A model generated the notes under the pieces. The model did not search any database and had not been told where the DNA came from. It saw only the letters and a program-made list of their open reading frames with translations. From Pedobacter sp. MC2016-24 (lineage in GTDB: Bacteria > Bacteroidota > Bacteroidia > Sphingobacteriales > Sphingobacteriaceae), in the NCBI RefSeq assembly GCF_015223055.1, contig NZ_JADFBX010000022.1:1-64000 (forward strand): 64,000 nucleotides of DNA, in the 5' to 3' direction. Below are positions 27,454-36,246 of this stretch, piece by piece (position 1 is the stretch's first letter; every line of letters starts with the position of its first letter). The position numbers were made by a program, and so were the translations under genes.

Positions 27454-28980
27454 ATGAAAATAAAATATAGTATATTCTCTTTAGTACTTCTTGTTCTGAC
27501 AACTTTATATAGTTGCAAGAAGTATCTAGATATAAACCAGGATCCGAATAATCCTTCACAGGTAACCGAGCAGTTGATGTTACCGGCGATTCTAAGTACA
27601 TTTTCGTACGAAGTAGCCGGTGGCTCACCGACAAGGTTTGCTAGTTTTTGGACCAAACATTTAGCTTATGCTACAGCTGGGCCGCATGAAGGCAATTATT
27701 ACTTGACAGCAAATGATGTTGATAATTTTTGGAGATATTCTTCCTATACCTCTATCATGGGGACTAGTGTTGAATTGGTAGATAAGGCAGATAAAAATGG
27801 CAACCCTTCTTATAGTGCTATAGCTAAAATTATTTTAGCATGGAATCTTTCTTATCTTACTGATTGTTATGGATCTATTCCATATTCTGATGCTTTTAAA
27901 GCTCAATTGGGAATAACTAAGCCAAAATATGATTCACAGGAAGATATCTATAAACAAATTCAAGTTCTTTTGGATCAGGCTATTGTTGATGCTGGTAAAG
28001 GTACGGGAGCCAAGCCTGGTAGTGATGACTTCATATACGGTGGAAAGATGAGCAGTTGGATACATTTAGCCAATACATTAAAAGCTAGATTTTACCTTAG
28101 GTTGTCTAATGCGCCGGGTTATTCTGCTGCTACTCAAGCTGGATTGGCGCTGACTGCATTGAATGCTGGTTCTATAACTGCTGATGAAGCTCCTTTTTTC
28201 AAATATCTTGCTCAAACAGGTGGAGAGAATCCTTGGTACCAATATGCTGTTGATGGTAAATGGAGCACGTCACCAAGGCCATCTCAATATTACGTTAACC
28301 TTTTAAAAGGTTCAAGTACAATTGTTGGTTCAAGTGACCCACGCCTTGCTTTTCAAGTTGATCCAGTTGCTGCAGGTGCAAATGCTGGTCAATATATTGG
28401 TGTGACCAATGATGCTCCTCCAACAAATTTAACAAACTATTCAGCTATCGGTGCTTTTTATGCAGCAAGAGATTCCAGATTGTATTTGGTTCATTATTCG
28501 GAGGCACTATTTATGAGAGCCGAAGCGGAGTTTCTTAAAGCTAACAAAACAGTTAATACTGCTGTAGTTAATGCTTATAATGATGGGCTTGCTGCTTCCA
28601 TGACTTTGTATGGAATAAAAGTTGATGCTGCAAGTAGTACTGCAGAAACAAAGGCATATCTTGCTCTACCAGAACATATCGTTAATTTGACAACTACTTC
28701 TGCAGAAGCGTATCGTAAAATCATGACGCAAAAGTATATTGCTAACTATTTGCAATTTGAAGCATATAATGATTTTAGAAGAACAGGTTATCCAGCGTTG
28801 CCTATTAATAACGAAGTTTATCCAAGTGTTGCTATTAAAGTTCAACCTGTAATAAATATTATACCCTTAAGGTTGCCTTATCCTTCTTCAGAGCGTTCAT
28901 ATAATGCGGCAAATATACCTACTGATATTCCTTTGAGCCCAAGTGCAGCAATGCAAATACCTTTATGGTGGGACAAGTAA
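27454..28980 (+). CDS. SusD/RagB family nutrient-binding lipoprotein
   Basis: 508 aa from the ATG at 27454 (upstream TTG not used). Lipobox LYSC (Cys21), giving a surface lipoprotein. The SusD_2-like family (TPR-helical) is shown by KKYLDINQDPNNPSQVTEQL (about 22-41), SYTSIMGTSVELVDKADKNG, TDCYGSIPYSDAF, and EAYNDFRRTGYPALP near the C-terminus. It forms the lid on the SusC barrel and binds the substrate at the cell surface. A strong terminator follows. Confidence 0.92.
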   Translation: MKIKYSIFSLVLLVLTTLYSCKKYLDINQDPNNPSQVTEQLMLPAILSTFSYEVAGGSPTRFASFWTKHLAYATAGPHEGNYYLTANDVDNFWRYSSYTSIMGTSVELVDKADKNGNPSYSAIAKIILAWNLSYLTDCYGSIPYSDAFKAQLGITKPKYDSQEDIYKQIQVLLDQAIVDAGKGTGAKPGSDDFIYGGKMSSWIHLANTLKARFYLRLSNAPGYSAATQAGLALTALNAGSITADEAPFFKYLAQTGGENPWYQYAVDGKWSTSPRPSQYYVNLLKGSSTIVGSSDPRLAFQVDPVAAGANAGQYIGVTNDAPPTNLTNYSAIGAFYAARDSRLYLVHYSEALFMRAEAEFLKANKTVNTAVVNAYNDGLAASMTLYGIKVDAASSTAETKAYLALPEHIVNLTTTSAEAYRKIMTQKYIANYLQFEAYNDFRRTGYPALPINNEVYPSVAIKVQPVINIIPLRLPYPSSERSYNAANIPTDIPLSPSAAMQIPLWWDK

Positions 28981-29006
28981 TTAGAACATAATAAAATTTT
29001 ATAAAG

Positions 29007-29032
29007 ACCGGGACAATGTTCCCGGTTTTTTT
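29007..29032 (+). terminator. intrinsic terminator of the first SusC/SusD pair
   Basis: Stem ACCGGGA/TCCCGGT with a short loop, followed by a run of T. It starts 26 bp after the SusD stop and isolates this pair from the second one. Confidence 0.88.
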
Positions 29033-29357
29033 ATGAACTATTATCAGCATTTAGATTGCTAATTTACTAATCTATATAGGTTGTGCGTACACAGTCATAC
29101 TTATATCGTGTTTATTGTGTTTGTTTTGTAAATAGTTTGTGATGAAAAAGACCTTTATGATGTTTAGATTTTATATTTTGATTTTTGTCAATATCTCAAA
29201 ATATTATTTTTAATTGAGTGCTTATTTAGCCTTCTTTGGCAAGTTTTTAATTGTCTTTTTTTTGTCATTTTGCTAATGTTTAATTCAAATAAATATGCTT
29301 GCATACTAAAAACGCTATATTTAATCAATTATTAACTAATCCAAATTTTATTGATTT
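29033..29357 (+). promoter_or_regulatory. leader and promoter region of the second SusC gene
   Basis: A 325-bp spacer with no gene. Its 3' half matches the first SusC leader: TTTTTTGTCATTT (near 29261), TATGCTTGCATA (29294-29305), TATATTTA (29316-29323) and ATTATTAACTAA before the ATG. The rest is AT-rich with nothing recognised. Confidence 0.6.
29294..29305. promoter_or_regulatory. operator-like palindrome, second SusC promoter
   Basis: TATGC-TT-GCATA, the same half-sites and spacing as at 24256, 10 bp upstream of a TATATTTA box. Confidence 0.5.
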
Positions 29358-32300
29358 ATGAAAAAACTTCTACAAAGTTTGTTCATTTTGATGCTATGCG
29401 CAAGTTCTGCGATGGCCCAAAACCGGACGATTACAGGAACAGTTACGGGAAAAGATGACGGATTACCGTTGCCTGGTGTAAGTGTTAAAATTAAAGGTTC
29501 CTCTTCTGGAACGAGTACAATGGCTGATGGTAAGTACTTATTAAACGTACCAGCCGGCGACGTAAAGTTAGTATTCTCTTATTTAGGCTACTTATCCCAA
29601 GAAAGAGCTATCGGGCAAGACAGGGTTGTTAACGTTATTCTAGAAACCGATTCGAAGCAACTAAGTGAAGTCGTAGTTACTGCATTGGGTATCACCAAAA
29701 CAAGAAAAGATTTAGGGTATAACGTTCAAACTGTAAAAGGCGATCAACTGGTTGATCGTGGAGACGGAAACATCCTGAATGCTTTACAGGGTAAAATTGC
29801 TGGCGCAGATATTACCGGAGCTAGCGGTAGTGCTGGTGCATCAACAAACATCATTTTACGTGGTGTTACATCTTATTTGGGAAATAATTCTCCATTGTTT
29901 GTTGTAGATGGTGTGCCGATCAGTAATGACTTAGATCAAACATTGGGAACATTATATGGCAATCAGCCTTCTAATAGGGTTTTGGACTTGAATACCAATA
30001 ATATCGAATCTGTAAATACATTATTGGGGCCTGCTGCGGCAGCGTTATATGGTTCAAGGGCAGCAAATGGTGCAATTATCATTACTACAAAAAAAGGTAG
30101 TGGCGGCAAGGGGATTGTAAATATTTCTTTAAACTCTGCTTATGGGGTTCAGAATATCTATGGTTTTCCTGAGTTGCAAAATGACTATGGGCAGGGAGCA
30201 AATGGTGTTTTCAATTCGATTTCTACCAACTCTTGGGGACCAAAATTTGGAAGCATACCAACACTTGCTAACGGATTAATTGTAGCTGCTGGAACAACTC
30301 CGTATGTAAATGGGGTAACTTATAAACAGAACGATGTGATACCTTATCAAGCTTTTCCAAATAACATTACCGATTATTTCGAACAAGGGCATACTTTTGA
30401 GAACAATTTGTCAATCAGTAGTGGCGACGCTAAGAATAACATCAACTTGTCGATTGGCAATTCTGATCAAAAAGGAATATTACCAACTTCAGACTATAAG
30501 AAAACAACAGTTTTATTTTCTGCAAATAGTGCCGTCACTGAAAAACTTAAAGTTGGTGGCTCAATAAACTATATCAATTCACTTCAAGACGGCGGAACTA
30601 CCCAAGGGAATGGAACAAATAGCTCGATGTATCGGCTATTCACGATGCCCAGAAGTATTGATCTAGACTACTATAAAAACAATTATAAAAATGCCGATGG
30701 GTCTAACAACTGGTTTGCTCCTAGTTCAGATAATCCATATTTTGCAGCAAATGAGAATCCAATTACGAGTAACTTATCTCGTTTTCTTGGAAACATCAAC
30801 CTTGCATATGATGTAACAGGTTGGTTAAATGTGAGTTATCGTTTGGGTTTAGATACCTATACTGACAGACGTAAGCGAATTGTTACAATTGGTTCAACCC
30901 AGGAGCCGACACTTGGTGGAAAAGTTATTGAAGACACTTTCTTCAGAAGTGAGTTGAATGGTGATTTAATTATTACAGCCAAGAAAAATGACATCTTAAC
31001 GGATGGTTTAAATGTAACATTTTTATTGGGGCAGAACGTAAATCAGAGACTTTTCCAAAACCCTACCATTACTGCAATTGGATTGACAATTCCAGGCTTT
31101 TATAATGTGAGTAATGGACAGGATTTCAAAAGCTCAGGCGAATATTCTTCCAAAAGACGTTTACTTGGGGTTTACGGACAACTCTCTTTGGGCTATAATA
31201 ACTATTTATTTCTTGAGTTAACAGGAAGAACAGATAAATCATCAACCTTACCAGTTGCAAATAATACTTACTTCTATCCTTCTGTTTCAACGAGTTTTGT
31301 GTTTACTGATGCGCTTAAGATTCAGTCTGATATTTTTTCTATGGGTAAGATTCGCGCAGCTTATGCGAAAGTTGGTAAAGATGCCGATGTTTATAAATTG
31401 GATCAGAACTACTCATCTTGGACTTACGGTAATAACTCTACTTTTTTCAACTTTCCTTACGGCTCTGTTACCGGATTTGGAGCGTCAAGAGAGATTCCTA
31501 ATAACCAGTTAAAGCCTGAATTTACAACGTCTTATGAAGGTGGATTAAACTTAGGATTCTTTAAAAATAGAATTACTTTAGATGCTACGATTTATAATCA
31601 AGTTAGTAAGAATCAGATCGTATCAGCGGCAATACCTACATCTACTGGTTATGCATCTTTCGTTACCAACGTAGGTGAGATGACAAATAAAGGTGTTGAG
31701 TTAATCTTAAATGCAGCTGTTATTACCGAGGGGCAAGTAAAGTGGGACATCAATGCCAATTTTGCACAAAATAAAAACAAAGTAAAATCTATTATAGATG
31801 GTGTCACCAGTATGAACGTGAACGGTAGCCGTTTCGGTGGTATTGTTCCTTCGATTGTAGTTGGCCAACCTTATGGCGTAATTGTGGGAAGTACTTATCA
31901 ACGCAATGCAAACGGCGACTTAATTGTTGACCCTGCTACAGGATTGTATGCGACGCCATTAAATACGAATCAGGTTGTTGCAAATCCAAATAGAAATTGG
32001 ACTGCTGCTATAACCAACACTGTTAGATACAAAAACTTCACATTCTCAGCTTTAGTTGATTATAAAAAGGGAGGTGATATCGTATCCTGGACTGTAGCAT
32101 CATTACGTGCGAATGGATCGCTTAAGGAGACCGGTGTAGATCGTGAATTGCCTCATATCTTGCCAGGAGTAATTGCAAATTCAGATGGATCATTTACTCA
32201 GAACAATATCCAGATTCCTGCTCAAACGTATTGGGCATCTGGTTTTGGCAGTATCGGAGGAGGTGAGTTTGCTGTATTTGATGCCACAACATTGAGACTT

Positions 32301-32525
32301 AGAGAGGTGACCTTAGGTTATGATCTTACTGGAAGTATGATGAAAACCAATTTTATTAAAAGTATACGCCTAACTGTTTATGCAAGGAACTTATTCTACT
32401 ATGCACCAAACAGTCCTATTGATCCGGAAGTTAATACGCAGGGAGCGGGAAATATTCGCGGTCTTGAGCTACAGAGTGCTCCAAACACAAGAAATTTTGG
32501 TGCTAGCGTAAGGGTGAATTTTTAA
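29358..32525 (+). CDS. SusC/RagA family TonB-linked outer-membrane transporter (paralogue)
   Basis: 1055 aa. Signal peptide MKKLLQSLFILMLCASSAMAQ, nearly the same as in the first SusC. CarboxypepD_reg domain (TITGTVTGKDDGLPLPGVSV), plug start EVVVTALGITKTRKDLGYNV, plug signature PLFVVDGVPIS, and barrel ending FGASVRVNF. The N-terminal 100 residues match the upstream paralogue closely while the barrel differs more, which fits an old tandem duplication with change in substrate range. SusD follows 19 bp downstream. Confidence 0.93.
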   Translation: MKKLLQSLFILMLCASSAMAQNRTITGTVTGKDDGLPLPGVSVKIKGSSSGTSTMADGKYLLNVPAGDVKLVFSYLGYLSQERAIGQDRVVNVILETDSKQLSEVVVTALGITKTRKDLGYNVQTVKGDQLVDRGDGNILNALQGKIAGADITGASGSAGASTNIILRGVTSYLGNNSPLFVVDGVPISNDLDQTLGTLYGNQPSNRVLDLNTNNIESVNTLLGPAAAALYGSRAANGAIIITTKKGSGGKGIVNISLNSAYGVQNIYGFPELQNDYGQGANGVFNSISTNSWGPKFGSIPTLANGLIVAAGTTPYVNGVTYKQNDVIPYQAFPNNITDYFEQGHTFENNLSISSGDAKNNINLSIGNSDQKGILPTSDYKKTTVLFSANSAVTEKLKVGGSINYINSLQDGGTTQGNGTNSSMYRLFTMPRSIDLDYYKNNYKNADGSNNWFAPSSDNPYFAANENPITSNLSRFLGNINLAYDVTGWLNVSYRLGLDTYTDRRKRIVTIGSTQEPTLGGKVIEDTFFRSELNGDLIITAKKNDILTDGLNVTFLLGQNVNQRLFQNPTITAIGLTIPGFYNVSNGQDFKSSGEYSSKRRLLGVYGQLSLGYNNYLFLELTGRTDKSSTLPVANNTYFYPSVSTSFVFTDALKIQSDIFSMGKIRAAYAKVGKDADVYKLDQNYSSWTYGNNSTFFNFPYGSVTGFGASREIPNNQLKPEFTTSYEGGLNLGFFKNRITLDATIYNQVSKNQIVSAAIPTSTGYASFVTNVGEMTNKGVELILNAAVITEGQVKWDINANFAQNKNKVKSIIDGVTSMNVNGSRFGGIVPSIVVGQPYGVIVGSTYQRNANGDLIVDPATGLYATPLNTNQVVANPNRNWTAAITNTVRYKNFTFSALVDYKKGGDIVSWTVASLRANGSLKETGVDRELPHILPGVIANSDGSFTQNNIQIPAQTYWASGFGSIGGGEFAVFDATTLRLREVTLGYDLTGSMMKTNFIKSIRLTVYARNLFYYAPNSPIDPEVNTQGAGNIRGLELQSAPNTRNFGASVRVNF

Positions 32526-32544
32526 TATATAATAATAAAGAGTT

Positions 32545-33987
32545 ATGAAAAAGATTATAATATTTGCAGCCTGCCTTTTGTCTATGGCTTCGTGCAAAAA
32601 ATTTTTAGATGTTAACAAAAACCCGAATAGTCCGACGGACGCACCAGCAAAAGTGTTGCTGCCAACTACAACAATTGGTTTGGGTTGGGCAAATGGAAAT
32701 GAACTAGGAAGAGCCGCGGCTATATTTGTACAGTATAATGCAGGTATAGCAAATAATGCACTTTTATATGAGAATTATAATTTAGATGGTGCTTTTGGTA
32801 ACCAATGGGATTATGAAGTCTATAATGGAGCAATAAATAATTTAAGGTTAATTATTTCCAAAACGGAAGATTCCAGTCCAGCTTACTCAGGAATCGCAAA
32901 ACTACAGCTAGCGTATATGTTTTCTGTTGCTACTGATTTATGGGGAGATGTTCCTTACTCTCAGGCGGGTTTTGGGTTGCAATTTAAAAATCCTCGTTAT
33001 GATAGTCAGCAAGATATTTATCAGGGAAATTCTAGTTTAGGTATTACTAGTTTATTTGATTTAGTTAAGAGCGGATTGGATGATTTGTCAAAAACGTCTG
33101 CGACTAAGCCAACCACAGATGATCTTGTTTATGGTGGTGCTTTGGATTCATGGAAAAAGGTTGGAAATACTTTACTGTTAAAATTCGCAAATCAGATTTC
33201 TGTTGTTAACCCTACACTGGCTAAATCTGTGATTTCTGATGTGATCACTGGAAATAACTTCATTACTGACAACAGTCAGGATTTTGCAATTCCTTTTAGT
33301 ACCGCTGCGGGAAATCAAAATCCTCTTTATCAGCAGGATTTTGCGAGCTTTAAAGATAACCAAATGTTAAGTTCGAGATTTTTAGCAAGAATTAAGACGT
33401 TAAATGATACCGTAAGATTGTCTAAGTTTTATACAAAGCCGCTAACGACCAGATTTGTAGGTTATGAGAACGGAGCTGTTGTTGCCGCGCCTGCAGTTGC
33501 CACAAGATCTATTTACAATACTTACGTAGTAGGAAAAGGTGATGCTCCGATAAGATTGTTAACCAATTTTCAAGTTAAATTTATTTTGGCTGAGTCTGCG
33601 TTAAAATTGGGCACTACTGGTAATGCAAATCAATTCTTTCAGGATGGAATTAAAGCCTCGATGGCTAAAGTTGGAATGACGACTGTTGAAATTAATCAGT
33701 ATTTCACTGACAATCCAAGTGTAGTGACATTAGCTGGAACTGATGAGCAAAAATTAGAACAAATCATAACTCAGAAATATATTGCTTGGGTAGGGAATGG
33801 AATTGAGTCTTATAACGATTTTAGAAGGACAGGATATCCTCGGTTATCGGTATCTACCAATGCAAAAGGGGATGATCCGACGACGATTCCGAAAAGATTA
33901 CCTTACACTTTAAATGAAGGTAATTCGAATCCAAACCAACCGAAGCCACGCCCGAAAACCAATGTTAAGGTTTGGTGGGGTCAGTAA
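32545..33987 (+). CDS. SusD/RagB family lipoprotein (paralogue)
   Basis: 480 aa. Lipobox MASC (Cys17). SusD_2-like pattern: KKFLDVNKNPNSPTDAPAKV (about 18-37), SVATDLWGDVPYSQAG (about 130), YIAWVGNGIESYNDFRRTGY near the C-terminus, and a final NVKVWWGQ. It is the surface partner of the preceding SusC. A small lipoprotein gene follows 33 bp later, so the second locus has three genes while the first has two. Confidence 0.92.
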   Translation: MKKIIIFAACLLSMASCKKFLDVNKNPNSPTDAPAKVLLPTTTIGLGWANGNELGRAAAIFVQYNAGIANNALLYENYNLDGAFGNQWDYEVYNGAINNLRLIISKTEDSSPAYSGIAKLQLAYMFSVATDLWGDVPYSQAGFGLQFKNPRYDSQQDIYQGNSSLGITSLFDLVKSGLDDLSKTSATKPTTDDLVYGGALDSWKKVGNTLLLKFANQISVVNPTLAKSVISDVITGNNFITDNSQDFAIPFSTAAGNQNPLYQQDFASFKDNQMLSSRFLARIKTLNDTVRLSKFYTKPLTTRFVGYENGAVVAAPAVATRSIYNTYVVGKGDAPIRLLTNFQVKFILAESALKLGTTGNANQFFQDGIKASMAKVGMTTVEINQYFTDNPSVVTLAGTDEQKLEQIITQKYIAWVGNGIESYNDFRRTGYPRLSVSTNAKGDDPTTIPKRLPYTLNEGNSNPNQPKPRPKTNVKVWWGQ

Positions 33988-34020
33988 AATTATTGGTTAA
34001 TTAATACTTAAACAGAAATC

Positions 34021-34524
34021 ATGAAATTATATATAAAAACTATTCTGTTCTCAGGGATGATTGCATTAGCGGGGCTTAGTTCTTGCAAAAAGGATAATGT
34101 AAGTACTGAGACTTCACTACCGGCGATACCAGTTACAGTAGAGAATACTACCGGAAATTTCCTGTCTCCTATTGTAAATACATCTTTAACAAACAGAACA
34201 ATTACAATTATTTTGACTATTCCTAGCAGCTCAGGTAGAACGATTAAGGAGATTACACGAGTTGCTGCGAACACGGTTTATTCAAGTGTTCAGACAACAA
34301 CGGGATTGTATAAAACAGGTGCAATCGCTGGTAATGGAACCAATTCAATTACTTTCACTACGACCTTAGATGAATATATCAGCAAAGGCTACACGATTCC
34401 GACAGCAGCACAAGCAGGCGGAGCAGCGGCAGCTTTTCTTACCAGATATTTCTTTTTTATGTTAACTTTAGATGATGGACAGATTATTATTCCTACCTAT
34501 GTTAGGGTGTATGTAAACCCATAG
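34021..34524 (+). CDS. small lipoprotein of the second SusC/SusD locus
   Basis: 167 aa. Lipobox LSSC (Cys22). The mature part is beta-rich (AIPVTVENTTGNFLSPIVNT, then RTITIILTIPSSSGRTIKEI) and looks like one beta-sandwich domain. No family with known function is recognised. Its place after SusD suggests a surface-exposed accessory binding protein for the same transporter. A terminator follows 18 bp after the stop. Confidence 0.65.
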   Translation: MKLYIKTILFSGMIALAGLSSCKKDNVSTETSLPAIPVTVENTTGNFLSPIVNTSLTNRTITIILTIPSSSGRTIKEITRVAANTVYSSVQTTTGLYKTGAIAGNGTNSITFTTTLDEYISKGYTIPTAAQAGGAAAAFLTRYFFFMLTLDDGQIIIPTYVRVYVNP

Positions 34525-34542
34525 AAAGGTGTGCCGCAAACA

Positions 34543-34575
34543 AGTCGGGGGATTATTCCTCCGACTTTTTTTGCT
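34543..34575 (+). terminator. intrinsic terminator of the second SusC/SusD locus
   Basis: Stem AGTCGG-GGGA with TCC-TCCGACT and a short loop, followed by a run of T. It ends the three-gene transcript. Confidence 0.85.
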
Positions 34576-34579
34576 TTCT

Positions 34580-34830
34580 TAAGCCTACCCTTTTGATTTG
34601 TTCTTTAACAGATAGAATTATTATGGCGTTAATGCTTTCCAAATTAGAGAGTACAATTAGCTACTCTATATTTGTGCTATCTCTGATGTTACTTTTGGGG
34701 ACTTTATTATCATCACGTCGTTGTTAAATAGGACAACGTTGAATAAGGTCGGCCTCATCTGCATAACTGTGGTTTTTTGCTGCGAGCAGAGCGCTGCTGG
34801 AGTTAAGCTCTGCTGAACCGAATCGCTACG
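34580..34830 (-). pseudogene. KilA-N family protein remnant A (C-terminal part)
   Basis: Reading the minus strand gives SYADEADL (near 34760), two in-frame stops, and then KSNIRDSTNIE, a stop, and LIVLSNLESINA. These match the conserved middle and end of Bacteroidota KilA-N domain proteins (ADEADL and NIRDxAxxEQLxxLSNLESxNA patterns, from memory of the family). There is no start codon and no KilA-N domain upstream of this part. It resembles remnant B over about 200 bp, so they are two copies of the same kind of gene, both decayed. Confidence 0.6.
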
Positions 34831-35416
34831 TATTTTGTAATTACGACGAATTCTCCGTAATCAACATTTAGATTGTACCTTTTTTAGTGTACCTATGAGA
34901 AATCCATGTACTTCTGTTCCATATCTGGATTGAGTTAATAGATCTTTGTTTTGTTTCTTTCAAAGCCTCTTTACGTTACATAATAGTTAAGATCTGAACA
35001 TCGTTTTACAGTCGGCTGTTCATCGGCTCTTGCTCGACCGTTCATCGGCTACTATTCGGCTTGTGTCAGCCAGCAGCCGGTATAGAGGCGCCTACTATCC
35101 ATGAATTGAATTTCTTCAAACAATAATCTTCGAAGAGTTTACTTGTGTTTTCGTAGGCCTTATTGTAGTACGTTCACATCTTCTTTTTTCTCGCTCGGTA
35201 AAGAAAGGCAATTGCATAACAGCTGAACAACACGAGAGTTTCTTAGGACTCCTTTTGTTCTGAACTACTCCCGATCAAGAGCCAATGCCAAACCAGCTTG
35301 TCGCCGACTGAATAGACCAGAATAAGTTTGCAATGTGCCCTGTTTTGATGGCAAGGCAATTTTGAAAAACACTTAAAAACTGCTAAATTAATCAAAAAGG
35401 AGCTGTTAGGGTTTTA
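34831..35416. other. gene-free stretch between two KilA-N remnants
   Basis: I see no gene here in any frame. A short direct repeat, GTTCATCGGCT, occurs twice near 35020-35060. Otherwise the stretch has the look of decayed DNA. Confidence 0.5.
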
Positions 35417-35990
35417 ACCGCTGAGTTTTTGCAGTCTTTGGGATTGTGGTATTTGCTGATTAATGCTTTCAAGGTTTGAAAGCATTAATAACTGCTCTAC
35501 AGTTGCTCTATCTCTGATGTTGCCTTTAGAATCTGATTTCCATTACACCATTGCTTAGCGCTCTTAAAAAAAGGTCAACATTGAGTGTGTCGGCTTCATC
35601 GTCATTAATTTAACTTTTGTTGAGAGCTGTTGGAATTAGGCTCTGCTAATTTATTTTTAGCAAATGTACATAGAGGGGCCAATCTAATTGTTTGCTATTG
35701 TTTTCTTCATTTTTTAAGCGTCAAAATTCTCTAATGAAGTATAGTTTAAAGTTGGCGCTGATCCAAGAACCGAATTCAAATGCAAAATCACTGTGAGCAT
35801 AATTACCAACATATCTTCCTGTTTTTATCACAAGACCAACTGCATTTGTTCTTTCTGTCCATTCCTTCGCACTTATTTTGAAGCCGTTTAATCCTGTTTG
35901 ATTTTTAATGACCTCGAATTCGATGGAATTAAAATGAGCGTTATGTATTACTTCCCAAAGTCCGACAAAATCGATTGTGCTTCTTATCGA
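35417..35990 (-). pseudogene. KilA-N family protein remnant B (near full length)
   Basis: The minus strand encodes a KilA-N domain: RSTIDFVGLWEVIHN, NSIEFEVIKNQTGLNGFKIS, then AHSDFAFEFGSWISANFKLY and FIREF. It then has a stop, RLKNEENNSKQLDWPLYVHL, another stop, and DDEADTLN in the same frame. After a frameshift, KGNIRDRATVEQLLMLSNLE and QIPQSQRLQKLS follow. The order matches the intact family, with at least three stops and one frameshift, so it is inactive. KilA-N proteins are DNA-binding proteins common in phages and mobile islands. The 5' end is lost near 35990. Confidence 0.75.
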
Positions 35991-36134
35991 AAACAACCGC
36001 AGCCTATAGTGGTACTGGAGGTGCCAGCCCAACTTCTACGCTATGTGGGGCAAAAAATAAAACAGGAAGGTATTGCAAACGCGTGGTTGTCAGCGGAGGA
36101 AGATGCTGGCAACACAAATAACCTATCTTATTAA
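35991..36134 (+). pseudogene. possible 3' remnant of an unidentified gene
   Basis: An open plus-strand stretch ending at the stop at 36134 reads PIVVLEVPAQLLRYVGQKI and ends AEEDAGNTNNLSY. Its base use looks coding and it starts exactly where the KilA-N remnant breaks off, so it may be the tail of a gene cut by that insertion. The family is not recognised. It could be a chance frame. Confidence 0.25.
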
Positions 36135-36246
36135 ATACATTGTACCCCTAAGTACATGAACTGCTATGCTGATCAATCAGACTGCAAAGCTTCGCAATAT
36201 GGCACTTTGTTTGCACAGGAACGGTAATGATTAGTCCGTGCAGCCC

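Noticed and set aside
35010..35065. CRISPR-like repeat GTTCATCGGCT
   Set aside because: Only two copies, too short, no regular spacers and no cas gene.
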